From RGIG3009 sp045541495 (lineage in GTDB: Bacteria > Bacillota > Clostridia > Oscillospirales > Acutalibacteraceae), in NCBI GenBank assembly GCA_045541495.1, contig JAZQJE010000050.1:1-47412 (forward strand): a stretch of 47,412 nucleotides of DNA, written 5' to 3'. Every line of letters starts with the position of its first letter. Position 1 is the first letter of the stretch. The notes beneath the pieces are model-generated. The model ran no database searches and was not told the DNA's origin. It saw only the letters and a program-made list of their open reading frames with translations. Of the stretch, positions 30,678-39,420 are shown one piece after another. A program made the position numbers and the translations under genes.

Positions 30678-31087
30678 AAAAAGAGACGCTAAAGAAGATA
30701 AGCAAGTGTAAGGCGTTGCAAGGGATGACGGTCGAGGGCGTTATTAAGTCTGACCGTTTCCGTGATAATCTGGCCGCTTATCTGACCGCACAAAGAGAGG
30801 ATCGGAAGGCGATTCGTTCCAGCTATGCGGCCATGAGGAAAGCCGGGGGCGTAAAGGGCTACAAATTGCCAGCCCACGTTATAGACAAGTTTATGGATTG
30901 CTCGGTCGAGGAGTTCGTAAACGAATATCTTAAAGTTTTGTCGAAGATGTCTCCCCGACCAATGAGGGAACGGCAATATATTGGCCAGCTCGGTCAACAG
31001 GCGTACAACTTGACCGTGGCCCAAATGGTTGTTGAGGAATACCCGGAATTGGAATCCGTGTTGATTCCAAAAGCAAAAGCGAATTAA
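30674..31087 (+). CDS. Protein of unknown function
   Basis: 137 aa, basic and helical, MKKETLKKISKCKALQG at the start. Four-base overlap with the gene before. The GAG style ends near 31,000 within its C-terminal part. Confidence 0.55.
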   Translation: MKKETLKKISKCKALQGMTVEGVIKSDRFRDNLAAYLTAQREDRKAIRSSYAAMRKAGGVKGYKLPAHVIDKFMDCSVEEFVNEYLKVLSKMSPRPMRERQYIGQLGQQAYNLTVAQMVVEEYPELESVLIPKAKAN

Positions 31088-31089
31088 CG

Positions 31090-31272
31090 ATGGATTGGAC
31101 GAAATTTAAGGCAATAGCCACATTATTGATTCTTTGTTCCGAAGAAATTTGCGATTATATTGAAGGGAACGAAAACGTAATTAGTAATACTACTTATATT
31201 GACCGAATAGATGATGCGATGGCGGGGGCGCAAATGTTAATTGATAAATTGAAAGAGGATGGCGAAAATTAG
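31090..31272 (+). CDS. Small acidic helical protein
   Basis: 60 aa, acidic, with ATLLILCSEEICDYIEGN. Overlaps the next gene by 14 nt. Nothing recognised. Confidence 0.55.
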   Translation: MDWTKFKAIATLLILCSEEICDYIEGNENVISNTTYIDRIDDAMAGAQMLIDKLKEDGEN

Positions 31273-31672
31273 CGAATCCGGCATTATCGGGACGGATGGG
31301 AAATTACGGTTGCCGATGGACCGGTTAAACGCGTTTTTCGTCAAGCATAAAGGCGAGCGGGTGGTTGTCAAGTTCGAGGCCGCCGAACCCGGTTCAAGCG
31401 AATTGCAGTTGGCGTATTATTACAATTACATTGTTCCGACTATTTCCGCCGCATTATATGAACAGGGAACCCGGATGCGTGAACGCGCCGTGGACAAATG
31501 GTTGGTTGAACAATACCCGGGCGAAAAGGATGAACGGATTTTGGGATTTGGGGATGATGTCAAGGAAGCCCGGCAAATGGACAAACGCCAAATGTTTGAT
31601 TTCTTGGATTGGTTGAAACAGTTTGCCGCCGAAAACCTGTACGTTTACATTGAGGACCCGCGAACACTTTAA
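31259..31672 (+). CDS. Protein of unknown function in the replication block
   Basis: 137 aa. Beta-rich N-terminal third (GTDGKLRLPMDRLNAF, RVVVKFEAAEPGSSELQ) and helical remainder (MRERAVDKWLVEQYPGE). The YYYNYIVPTISAAL segment looks well conserved. I cannot assign a family; context suggests DNA metabolism. Confidence 0.55.
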   Translation: MAKISESGIIGTDGKLRLPMDRLNAFFVKHKGERVVVKFEAAEPGSSELQLAYYYNYIVPTISAALYEQGTRMRERAVDKWLVEQYPGEKDERILGFGDDVKEARQMDKRQMFDFLDWLKQFAAENLYVYIEDPRTL

Positions 31673-31683
31673 CAATTACCGAT

Positions 31684-31854
31684 ATGCGAAAGATTAACGA
31701 AAACAATTACGTGAATTATACCATTGCCGGTTCCGGATGGTCGTTTACCGTCCACAACTTTGCCGACGCGAAACGCGAATGGGCCGGTATGAAATTCGGG
31801 ACGTTGTACGGGAACAAACCCGACGGAACCCGGGCGATTCTTGATGCCAAGTAA
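31684..31854 (+). CDS. Small protein of unknown function
   Basis: 56 aa, MRKINENNYVNYTIAGSGW then FADAKREWAGMKFG. Starts 11 nt after the previous stop. Nothing recognised. Confidence 0.6.
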   Translation: MRKINENNYVNYTIAGSGWSFTVHNFADAKREWAGMKFGTLYGNKPDGTRAILDAK

Positions 31855-31877
31855 CACACAAAAGGCGATACGACATT

Positions 31878-32720
31878 ATGACGATTAACGACGTATTATT
31901 TTTCGATACCGAAACGACCGGTATTCCGGACCGCGCCGCCAAATGGGACGTTGACTTTATGGAATACCCGCACGTCGTGCAAATGGCGTGGATTCACGGT
32001 TGCAAGGTAGAAAACCACATTATCCGGCCGGATGGTTGGACCATTCCGGACGAAACCGTGGAAATCCACGGCATAACGACCGAATACGCGATGGAACACG
32101 GCGAACCGTTCGCCGCCGTCGTGGATATGTTCGTACAGGATTGCCACGACGCCGGGTTGATTTGCGGCCACAACATCCATTTCGATACCGGCATTGTGAA
32201 AGCAAACATCTTGCGCGACCTTGGCCGGGAATATTACGACGCCAACGACGTCGAAACGGCGTTGTATAAGGGCAAGCGAATTGACACGATGCGTTCGACA
32301 ATGAAATGGGTTGATGCCCGCACAAGTTGGGGAAAACTGAAATTCCCGAATCTTGGCGAACTGTACGCCCGTTGTTTCCCGGGCGAAACGTTCCACGCAC
32401 ACGACGCGTTGGACGACACAAAGGCGGTTGCCCGTTGTTTGCCCGTAATCCTTGAATTGGGATTGGTCGAATTAAAGGTTAAGGAATACCCGGAAGAAAC
32501 GGCCGAACAGGCCAAACCGACGGATTCCGCCGCCAAGATTGCGGCCGATTCGGCAAAGAAATTCGGCGCGTCCCCGAAAACGGCCGGAAATGGCCCTATT
32601 TTGGACGCAAACGAAAAAGATGATAAATTACCCGTCCAAGCGGCGAAAGCCCCGCAAATCGAAAATTTGAAGAAAATAACGGATGCGGCGGCCGAACTGT
32701 TGGACCAAAACGATTTTTAA
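31878..32720 (+). CDS. DnaQ-like 3'-5' exonuclease (DEDDh)
   Basis: 280 aa. ExoI FFDTETTG (8-15), ExoII GHNIHFDTG (about 98-106), ExoIII HDALDDTKA (about 175-183) give the full D-E-D-H-D set. Residues 205-280 are a disordered Ala/Lys/Asp tail ending LLDQNDF, like an SSB-tail peptide. Proofreading or recombination exonuclease. No phage polymerase gene is in the window, so it may work with the host replisome. Confidence 0.85.
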   Translation: MTINDVLFFDTETTGIPDRAAKWDVDFMEYPHVVQMAWIHGCKVENHIIRPDGWTIPDETVEIHGITTEYAMEHGEPFAAVVDMFVQDCHDAGLICGHNIHFDTGIVKANILRDLGREYYDANDVETALYKGKRIDTMRSTMKWVDARTSWGKLKFPNLGELYARCFPGETFHAHDALDDTKAVARCLPVILELGLVELKVKEYPEETAEQAKPTDSAAKIAADSAKKFGASPKTAGNGPILDANEKDDKLPVQAAKAPQIENLKKITDAAAELLDQNDF

Positions 32721-32722
32721 CA

Positions 32723-32890
32723 ATGGACGTAAAGATTAAAGAATTTGAGAAAGCCGCAATTGGGGCGGTTGCGACATTGCGCGAACAATTAGGCGCAAAA
32801 CGTGTCAACGTTGAAATACACGTTGACAATTACGAAAGCGGTTGCAAAACCGACATAACGTTTTTTACATCAATTCCGGCGGATGCGTAA
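32723..32890 (+). CDS. Small protein of unknown function
   Basis: 55 aa, MDVKIKEFEKAAIGAV, one helix followed by two strands. Starts 2 nt after the exonuclease stop. Nothing recognised. Confidence 0.55.
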   Translation: MDVKIKEFEKAAIGAVATLREQLGAKRVNVEIHVDNYESGCKTDITFFTSIPADA

Positions 32891-32941
32891 CGCGTTCCCG
32901 GATGCGGCCCGGCTTGCAAAGGCGATTAAAACCCCGATATT

Positions 32942-33139
32942 ATGCCAAAGACAATTGAATTTCACAACACGCCCCAATTCACGCGTGAATTTGTCAACAA
33001 TTGGTTGACGCACACCAAGAAACACAACCATTCGGAAACGCACGTTGCCGTTTTGGAAGATGTTTTGCAACTGATTGATGTTGCGTTGTCAGTTTTAGCA
33101 CCCGGACCGGCGGAACCGGATAATACGGAACAATCCTAA
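32942..33139 (+). CDS. Small helical protein of unknown function
   Basis: 65 aa, His-rich centre (THTKKHNHSETHVAVL) and acidic end. Nothing recognised. Confidence 0.55.
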   Translation: MPKTIEFHNTPQFTREFVNNWLTHTKKHNHSETHVAVLEDVLQLIDVALSVLAPGPAEPDNTEQS

Positions 33140-33152
33140 TACAAAAAGCGAT

Positions 33153-33773
33153 ATGGAAAAAGAATTACAGACCATCCCGACCGAAAAGGACTTTAATTTG
33201 TCCAAGGTCAAGTTGTTGCCGAAAGGCGGAATCCAAGCGGAATACCAAGTAACGCAAATCGTTGACGGCGAAACGTCGTTGATTGACCGGAACGAAACGT
33301 GTACCCGCGACGTACACCCGGATTTGTTGGGTATGTTCACGGACTTGCGTTCAATCGTGGGCCGCGTGTTCAACATTACGTCGTTTCTTACTTTGTTGGA
33401 ATCCGACGAAATGAAAATGCCCGAATCCAAAAAGATGTTGGCCCGCAATTTCGCCGACGAACTGTTGCAAAAAATTGAGGTTCGCGGCATTTCTTGGTCC
33501 GGGACCGGCGACAAATCCGGCGTCGTCATTACCGCCGTTTACGAAACGGCAAACGGGTTGAAAACTTGCATCAATACCCCGCGAATCATCCTTGCCACAA
33601 TTTCGTTCGGGTTCGAAGAAGAACTTGAAACCATTGTGGAATCCATTAAAAAAGAGGTTTACGCGTATTTGTTCAAGGGCAAACAGGCGCAAATGTCTTT
33701 GTTCGGCGACAACGGCGCGGCCGACGATGAACCGGACCCGTTGGATAACCCCGATGATATGCCCGGCGAATAA
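33153..33773 (+). CDS. Protein with C-terminal sliding-clamp-binding motif
   Basis: 206 aa. Folded part about 1-175 of unknown family. Q180-M-S-L-F184 matches the bacterial beta-clamp-binding pentapeptide (QLxLF type) and is followed by an acidic disordered end (ADDEPDPLDNPDDMPG). Placed between exonuclease and SSB genes, it probably docks recombination or replication factors on the host clamp. Overlaps the next gene by one base. Confidence 0.55.
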   Translation: MEKELQTIPTEKDFNLSKVKLLPKGGIQAEYQVTQIVDGETSLIDRNETCTRDVHPDLLGMFTDLRSIVGRVFNITSFLTLLESDEMKMPESKKMLARNFADELLQKIEVRGISWSGTGDKSGVVITAVYETANGLKTCINTPRIILATISFGFEEELETIVESIKKEVYAYLFKGKQAQMSLFGDNGAADDEPDPLDNPDDMPGE

Positions 33774-34201
33774 TGGAACCGTTCTTGATTGATACCCGCG
33801 AACAATACGACCTTTGCAAAGCGCACGGAATCGAACCGTTGGTTGACCGGCGTTTTACAATGGAAATCCGTTTGCGGGTTTCAATCCAACGGGAATTGTT
33901 CGGGACCGGCCACACCCCGGCGGAAAACGAAAGGTTTTACCGGTTTTGTTGGGACCATTACCCGCACATTTGCGCGGAAACGATGCGCCCGTTGCGTCAA
34001 TATTCGGCAACGTATATTTCCCACATCTTGACGCGTGGCGCACACCCGGAAATGGCCCACGACCCGCGAAACGTCAACATCCTTTCGTTCGAAATGCACA
34101 ACCGTTGGGAAAATGGCGACCGGCGCAATATGAGAATATACCGGGCAAACCTGTTAATTGTTGAACAACTGAAAAAGGAATATGGAACCCGTAAATTTTG
34201 A
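33773..34201 (+). CDS. HNH-like nuclease (NinG/Rap-type candidate)
   Basis: 142 aa. C-terminal half has the HNH arrangement: C-ETMRPL, YISHILTRGAHPEMA, then DPRNVNILSFEMHNRWENG, giving His, Asn and His. Only single Cys is present, so a zinc-less version. Such proteins process recombination intermediates. Confidence 0.55.
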   Translation: MEPFLIDTREQYDLCKAHGIEPLVDRRFTMEIRLRVSIQRELFGTGHTPAENERFYRFCWDHYPHICAETMRPLRQYSATYISHILTRGAHPEMAHDPRNVNILSFEMHNRWENGDRRNMRIYRANLLIVEQLKKEYGTRKF

Positions 34202-34433
34202 AGCCGCAAACGTGGTTTTCGGCGCGAACCAACCCGAATACAAACCGTTACCGGCCGAATACCGGGGCGGCAAATCCGGCGAAATCTTGACGTGTTGGGA
34301 ATTGTCCCCGGACGAACTGAAACGCGTACAGGAAACCGGCAAAATTTGGTTGGGCGTCTTGACGTTCGGGCAACCGTTGCAACCCGTGTTCGTGGCCGTT
34401 GACAAACCGGAACCATACGACGCGGAAGAATGA
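34182..34433 (+). CDS. Small acidic protein of unknown function
   Basis: 83 aa, beta-rich (TGKIWLGVLTFGQPLQPVF). Overlaps the genes on both sides (20 and 4 nt). Nothing recognised. Confidence 0.6.
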   Translation: MEPVNFEAANVVFGANQPEYKPLPAEYRGGKSGEILTCWELSPDELKRVQETGKIWLGVLTFGQPLQPVFVAVDKPEPYDAEE

Positions 34434-34750
34434 AAGATTACAACGAATTGGTCCGGCGGTCAATCCGGAAAGACTTTGCCAAAGCGAATTTCAAACGGAA
34501 CGGCCGCGCACCAAAGACGCCGCACCCGAAACACACCCGGCGCGTTGTTGACTTGAACGACGCAAGCGCATACAAGCAATTCCGGCGTTATATCGTCGGC
34601 CGGTTGGTCCGGATTGTCGAAAGCGGCTACAACGGCGGGTATTGGGTCGAATTTGTCCGGGATGCGGACCGGGACGCCCTAAACGCGGCGGCCGGTTGGT
34701 CAAAGGACAAACGCCGGTTCCTGTTGGATGGCGTAAAATTCGATGATTGA
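34430..34750 (+). CDS. Small basic protein of unknown function
   Basis: 106 aa, highly basic first half (NGRAPKTPHPKHTRRV), possible nucleic-acid binding. Nothing recognised. Confidence 0.55.
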   Translation: MKDYNELVRRSIRKDFAKANFKRNGRAPKTPHPKHTRRVVDLNDASAYKQFRRYIVGRLVRIVESGYNGGYWVEFVRDADRDALNAAAGWSKDKRRFLLDGVKFDD

Positions 34751-34785
34751 AAATTATTGTTAAATTTGGCGAAACAGTTTACAAA

Positions 34786-35202
34786 ATGAACAAAGTATTT
34801 TTGAAAGGGAACGTCGGGCAAGACCCAAGGATCACGACGTTCAAGGATGGAGGCAAGGTGGCGCAATTCACGTTGGCCACGACCGAGAGAGGATTCAAGA
34901 CCAAGGACGGAAGGGAAATTCCCGACGAAACACAATGGCACAATATCGTCGTCAAGCGCACGGGGCTTGCCGGGGTCTGCGAACAGTACGTCAAGAAGGG
35001 CACGCCGCTTCTGGTCGAGGGCAAAATCCAGACGAGAAGTTATCAAGACAACGCCGGACAAACCCGGTACGTTACCGAAATCGTTGTTGAGGAAATGGAA
35101 TTGTTGGGCGCGAAGAAACCCGAACAGGCCTCGGCCCCGGAACCCGAATACAGGCCGACCGGCGATTACCAACCGATGGCAAACGACGATATGCCGTATT
35201 AA
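34786..35202 (+). CDS. ssb: Single-stranded DNA-binding protein
   Basis: 138 aa from the ATG at 34786 (MNKVFLKGNVGQDP). Standard OB fold (GNVGQDPRI, WHNIVVKRTG, EGKIQTRSY) to about residue 105, short linker, acidic tip ANDDMPY. Coats ssDNA and recruits partners through the tip. The first 250 nt use the GAG style with a GATC at 34830; from about 35,040 the codon style is GATC-free, so a genotype joint lies inside the OB fold. Confidence 0.95.
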   Translation: MNKVFLKGNVGQDPRITTFKDGGKVAQFTLATTERGFKTKDGREIPDETQWHNIVVKRTGLAGVCEQYVKKGTPLLVEGKIQTRSYQDNAGQTRYVTEIVVEEMELLGAKKPEQASAPEPEYRPTGDYQPMANDDMPY

Positions 35203-35212
35203 CCGAACCATT

Positions 35213-35731
35213 ATGCAAATTGACCGCAAAGATTACAACCCGGACCAACACGACGTTTTCAAGGCGTTGTCGGTCAAACAACCATACGCGGATTTGTTAA
35301 CCCGTGTTGTGTTCCGGGATGAATCCGGCGAATACCACGCCGCAAAAACAATTGAGGTCCGCACCCGGAACACCAATTACCGGGGCGACCTGTTGGTTTG
35401 TTCGTCGGCCAAACCCGTGGACCCGTGGGGCCGATACCCGGCGGGCGTCACTTGCGGTTTCGTTGAACTGTACGACGTTAAACCAATCGAAGATTTCACG
35501 CCGGAAGATTGGGCCGCAACGTGTATTCCGGAACAGAACAGGCCGCGCAAGGGTTACGGATGGATGATGCGCAACCCGCGCCGCGTCGTGGAAATGCCGA
35601 TACGCGGACAATTGGGCGTGTATAACCTTATCGTGCCGAAAGGCGACATAACAGAATACCCGCGTGAAATGGCCTTGGGGCCGGACGGATGGGATATGTT
35701 GAACAAGCGAATTAAAAGAAACGCAAAATGA
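35213..35731 (+). CDS. ASCH-domain protein
   Basis: 172 aa from the ATG at 35213. ALSVKQPYADLL and KTIEVRTRNTNYRGDLLVCSS are the hallmark start of the ASCH fold, with CGFVELYDV and GQLGVYNL closing the barrel. Family binds RNA or modified nucleosides; some members are amidohydrolases or nucleases. Role in this phage unknown. Confidence 0.8.
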   Translation: MQIDRKDYNPDQHDVFKALSVKQPYADLLTRVVFRDESGEYHAAKTIEVRTRNTNYRGDLLVCSSAKPVDPWGRYPAGVTCGFVELYDVKPIEDFTPEDWAATCIPEQNRPRKGYGWMMRNPRRVVEMPIRGQLGVYNLIVPKGDITEYPREMALGPDGWDMLNKRIKRNAK

Positions 35732-35904
35732 CAATCAAAACCACGTTATTGCCTGTTGAAAAGGCCCGGTTCGTACAGGACCATTGCGGCGAATACGATT
35801 GCCAATTGGCCGAAATTGCCGTGGCCGGGAAAGACAAAGCGAAAGTTACCGTTACCGGCGAAGATGAAAACGTACAAAAGTTGTTTAACGAAATCGGCGA
35901 ATGA
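35728..35904 (+). CDS. Small protein of unknown function
   Basis: 58 aa, MTIKTTLLPVEKARFVQDH. Four-base overlaps at both ends. Nothing recognised. Confidence 0.6.
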   Translation: MTIKTTLLPVEKARFVQDHCGEYDCQLAEIAVAGKDKAKVTVTGEDENVQKLFNEIGE

Positions 35905-36212
35905 TGGAAAAACAATATTGGCAAACCAAATTAACGGCCTTTGATGCCGAATTGTGTAAAATGGTCGAATCGTTGACCGGTAAACCGTGCGAACCAAAGA
36001 ATGGCGGAACCCATTATTTTTTCAAAGCGGATTACGAAAAGCACAACGACCCGCAATATATTTTGGCCATTTGGGACGCAATAGAGGGCCGGACGGGAAA
36101 ACGTCTTATTTCCATTAAGGACGACGCCGACCGCCACGCCCTGTTCGTCCGTGTCAAGTTTTACAACGACGGTTGCCCGGACGCCGCGTTTATCCCTAAA
36201 ATCGAACAATGA
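35901..36212 (+). CDS. Protein of unknown function
   Basis: 103 aa; either of two ATGs (35901, 35904) could start it. Mixed alpha/beta. Nothing recognised. Confidence 0.55.
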   Translation: MMEKQYWQTKLTAFDAELCKMVESLTGKPCEPKNGGTHYFFKADYEKHNDPQYILAIWDAIEGRTGKRLISIKDDADRHALFVRVKFYNDGCPDAAFIPKIEQ

Positions 36213-36568
36213 TGTACAGGCGCAAGGAAAACCGAACAATCGTTATGTCGGAATCGTATTGGGCCAACACCCAATTGTCAATCGCCCGTCATACCGGGAA
36301 AATCGGGATGGACGGTTGTATGTACGTAATCGTTGACAAACGCGGCCACGACATTTTCGAATGTTCACGCGAAGCCGAAAAGGCCGGGCGCGAAAAGGCC
36401 ATTGAACCCGGGGAACCGGCGGATTTGTGCCGCGTGGAATTTGTGCCGATTTACCGGAAATTGGGCCGGGAACAATTCTTGCGATTCCTTGAAGAAAACC
36501 CCGACATTAACACGGCCAAGGCCGCACGGGAACGTTTGAAGATATGGCAACAGAAAACAAACCATTGA
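36209..36568 (+). CDS. Protein of unknown function
   Basis: 119 aa; possible starts at 36209 and at the second ATG one codon on. Basic, with a helical C-terminus (TAKAARERLKIWQQK). Nothing recognised. Confidence 0.55.
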   Translation: MMYRRKENRTIVMSESYWANTQLSIARHTGKIGMDGCMYVIVDKRGHDIFECSREAEKAGREKAIEPGEPADLCRVEFVPIYRKLGREQFLRFLEENPDINTAKAARERLKIWQQKTNH

Positions 36569-36711
36569 ACGAACTAAAATGCGGCGATTGTTTGCATTTC
36601 GTGTTGTCGGGTTGGTGGGACCCGCAACGCGTGTGCGAAATAGGCGGATTCCCCGTTGACAAAGACGGCCCCGCGTGTATTTCAGTAAACCCGAAACCCC
36701 GGACGCATTGA
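36544..36711 (+). CDS. Small zinc-binding-like protein
   Basis: 55 aa. CGDCLHF (13-19), C31 and C46 form a likely treble-clef or zinc-knuckle. Overlaps the gene before by 25 nt. Similar in style to the Cys-rich proteins at 26631 and 26881. Confidence 0.55.
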   Translation: MATENKPLNELKCGDCLHFVLSGWWDPQRVCEIGGFPVDKDGPACISVNPKPRTH

Positions 36712-36743
36712 CGCCCGGGATTCGTCGTATTTTGAAAATTAAC

Positions 36744-36751
36744 TAACTTTG
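36744..36751 (+). promoter_or_regulatory. Late-operon promoter -7 box
   Basis: TAACTTTG, 17 nt before the TerS start. The -33 position holds TTCG rather than TTTG, so a weaker or activator-dependent promoter for the packaging and capsid genes is likely. Confidence 0.55.
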
Positions 36752-36767
36752 CAAAAACCCCGGAATT

Positions 36768-37307
36768 ATGGAACAGACCGAACCCAAAAAGAAAGGACGC
36801 AAACCACAATGGACCGATACCAAAGTGGATATTATGTGCAAGGCGATTGCCAACGGCAAATCGTACAAAGATGCATACACGGCGGCCCGTGTTTCCCATA
36901 CGGCGTTTTATTCCCATCTTAACAACGACGCGGAATTTATTGAAAAGATTAAAAAGGCCGAACAGACATACCAAGATTGGTACGATTCCCAATTGGTCGT
37001 TGATTCCAAACGTTCGTTGTTGGAACTGATACGCGGGTACGAATGGGATGAAACCACAACGGAAACGTCCCCGGGGAAAGATGGCAAAGGAGTGGTCATG
37101 AAAACCAAGGTTGTACACAAAAAGGCCGCGCCGAATCCAACGGCGATTATCTTTGCGTTGTGCAACCGCGCCCCGGGCGAATGGTCCAATAAGCACATCC
37201 AAGAGTTAACCGGCAAGATTGAAACGGAAACAAAACCGGGCCTTACCTTGGCCAACGTCCCGGATAACCTGTTGGCGCAAGTTATTGACGCGATAAACGG
37301 GAAATAA
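36768..37307 (+). CDS. Terminase small subunit
   Basis: 179 aa. N-terminal helix-turn-helix (CKAIANGKSYKDAYTAARVSHTAFYSHL) that recognises the packaging site, then a helical oligomerisation part and a tail. Immediately upstream of the TerL region and behind a -7 box. Confidence 0.85.
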   Translation: MEQTEPKKKGRKPQWTDTKVDIMCKAIANGKSYKDAYTAARVSHTAFYSHLNNDAEFIEKIKKAEQTYQDWYDSQLVVDSKRSLLELIRGYEWDETTTETSPGKDGKGVVMKTKVVHKKAAPNPTAIIFALCNRAPGEWSNKHIQELTGKIETETKPGLTLANVPDNLLAQVIDAINGK

Positions 37308-37308
37308 T

Positions 37309-37617
37309 ATGCCATTTCGGGGAGAATCACGGCGCAAGCGGTCCAAAGCCGGGCGCGAATTGGATGAATTATACCGACAACACAAAATCGGTTGGGCGTA
37401 TTACAATAAGATTTGGGATAAACCAAAATATGGGAATGGGTTTAATATGGCGGGATTCAGTAAGACGGACGGACCGGCCGACCCGAACGAAGATGTTATT
37501 ATTATCCATTTGGGCCGGTCGTTGACCGACGAACAGTTTGAACGGGTACAACAATCCGTTATTGCGTTTATGAACGCACGATGGCCGGATGTTGCGCACA
37601 TTGGGATTGACAATTGA
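37309..37617 (+). CDS. Small protein between terminase subunits
   Basis: 102 aa, basic N-terminus (ESRRKRSKAGRELDELYRQ), acidic C-terminus. Nothing recognised; its place between TerS and TerL suggests a packaging accessory role. Confidence 0.5.
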   Translation: MPFRGESRRKRSKAGRELDELYRQHKIGWAYYNKIWDKPKYGNGFNMAGFSKTDGPADPNEDVIIIHLGRSLTDEQFERVQQSVIAFMNARWPDVAHIGIDN

Positions 37618-37668
37618 TTGGCCGGAATAATTAACACGGGTTTATGTTTATGTTACGGCCCGGCGGCG

Positions 37669-39252
37669 ATGAAACCCGGCCCGTCGCCAAAGGGCCATTT
37701 TTCACGAATGGACGTTGATACGATGCAAATAACCCGGGCGTTATCGGAACACCCGGAATTGTTCTTACAAGAGGGCGCACGGCGTAACCTGTTGTGGTTC
37801 GCCCAATATATGGATGCGAACTTTCAACCAACGCCGTTCCATAAAGCGTATTACCGGGTATTGGATTTGTTCGCCAAACGCCGGATTAAAAAACTAATCA
37901 TACAGGCCCCGCCGCAACACGGCAAATCGCAAGGTTCAAGCCGGTTTTTACCGGCCGATATGTTGGGATTGTACCCGGATATTCGGATTTGCATTTGTTC
38001 GTATGCGGCCACGATTGCAAAGGATTTCAACCGGGACGTCCAACGGTTGATTGATTCGGAAAGTTACCGGGCCGTTTTCCCGGAAACCGTGTTGAACGGG
38101 TCGAACGTCGTAACGGTTGCCAACAATTACTTGCGCAATTCGGATGTGTTCGAAATCGTGAATCATACCGGTTCGTTGCGCGTCGTGGGCCGTGGCGGTT
38201 CGTTGACGTCAAAGACGGTTGACGTTATGATTTACGATGATTTGTATAAGGATTCGTCCGAAGCGAATAGCCCGATAATCCGGGCGGCCGCGTGGGATTG
38301 GTTTACAAAGGTTGCACAAACCCGTTTGCACAACGATTCCCAACAACTTATCGTGTTTACGCGATGGCATCCCGACGACATTATTGGCAAAATCATTGAT
38401 TCGGAAAAGGTCGTATTCGTCGAATCGTGGGCGGACCTTGAAAACATCCCGGCCGGGGCGTGGGTATTGGTCAATTTCGAAGCAATCAAAACAGGGCAAC
38501 CAACGGAAATTGACGAACGCGAAGCCGGGCAACCGTTGTGGGCGCAACGCCATTCGTTGGAACGACTGTTGGCGCAAAAACAATTGGACCCGTTGGGTTT
38601 CCAATGCCTGTACCAAGGGAACCCGGGCGACGCCACGGCGTTTTTGTACCAACCGTTCAAAACGTGGGTCGAAAAAAAGGATTGGGGCCAATATATCCGT
38701 TCGGGTTGTTACGTGGATGTTGCCGACCAAGGCGACGACTTTTTGTTTGCCGCGTCTTATGACATTTACAAATCGGAAAACCAAATTTGGAATGAGAACA
38801 AACGCCGGTACGAACCGTTGTTGTTTGCCCTTATAACCGACATTGAATTTACCGACGAACCAACGGATGTTACAACCGTAACCGTTCCCCGGTTGATAAA
38901 CAATAATGGCGTTCAAAAAGCGTGGATTGAATCGAACAACGGCGGGTCCCAATTCGAAAAGAACGTGAAAAAAAAGGTTCGGGCGTTGACCGTTCCGTTT
39001 TACCAAGGCGAAAACAAAGAATCCCGGATTGTCACGAACGCCCCGTTTGTCAATCAACATATCGTGTTCCCGTTCGGATGGGAAACCCGGTACAAGAAAT
39101 TCCACGACCATATCGTTGGATTCTTGCGCAAGTTTGACGCGAACGAACACGACGACGACGCCGATGGATTGACCGGCATATACGAAAAGGAAATTGCCGA
39201 CGGCAACACGAAACCATACGGCGCGGCGTCCCGTGGCGTCCGTGTCCATTAA
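37669..39252 (+). CDS. Terminase large subunit
   Basis: 527 aa from the ATG at 37669; the open frame continues to 37618 but with no ATG. Walker A PPQHGKSQG, Walker B region VDVMIYDDLY, coupling motif FTRWHPDD, and the RNase-H-like nuclease with YVDVADQGDDF as first acidic site. ATP-driven motor that packages and cuts concatemeric DNA. Confidence 0.95.
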   Translation: MKPGPSPKGHFSRMDVDTMQITRALSEHPELFLQEGARRNLLWFAQYMDANFQPTPFHKAYYRVLDLFAKRRIKKLIIQAPPQHGKSQGSSRFLPADMLGLYPDIRICICSYAATIAKDFNRDVQRLIDSESYRAVFPETVLNGSNVVTVANNYLRNSDVFEIVNHTGSLRVVGRGGSLTSKTVDVMIYDDLYKDSSEANSPIIRAAAWDWFTKVAQTRLHNDSQQLIVFTRWHPDDIIGKIIDSEKVVFVESWADLENIPAGAWVLVNFEAIKTGQPTEIDEREAGQPLWAQRHSLERLLAQKQLDPLGFQCLYQGNPGDATAFLYQPFKTWVEKKDWGQYIRSGCYVDVADQGDDFLFAASYDIYKSENQIWNENKRRYEPLLFALITDIEFTDEPTDVTTVTVPRLINNNGVQKAWIESNNGGSQFEKNVKKKVRALTVPFYQGENKESRIVTNAPFVNQHIVFPFGWETRYKKFHDHIVGFLRKFDANEHDDDADGLTGIYEKEIADGNTKPYGAASRGVRVH

Positions 39253-39420
39253 GGCCGTTTTCGGGCGATTTGACGGGCTTTTGTGGAAAAGATAAGGAAT
39301 TACACATTTTTGGAAAGAAAAGCGATTTAACGCGTTTTTTATAAAAAATAACTATTTTTGCAATCGGAAGCGGTCAAGGGTCAACCGTGGAAACATCAAC
39401 AATTAAAAACATTTTGCATT
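39253..39420 (+). promoter_or_regulatory. Promoter and leader before the 39421 gene
   Basis: Contains GGCGATTTGACGGG (also at 19121), the GATAAGGAATTA block shared with 3875-3958, a TATTTTTG -7 box at 39353-39360, and a leader in which CGGT (39371-39374) pairs with ACCG (39384-39387) around AAGGGTCA, followed by AACAATTAAAA. The loop and the last phrase recur before the capsid gene. Confidence 0.55.
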
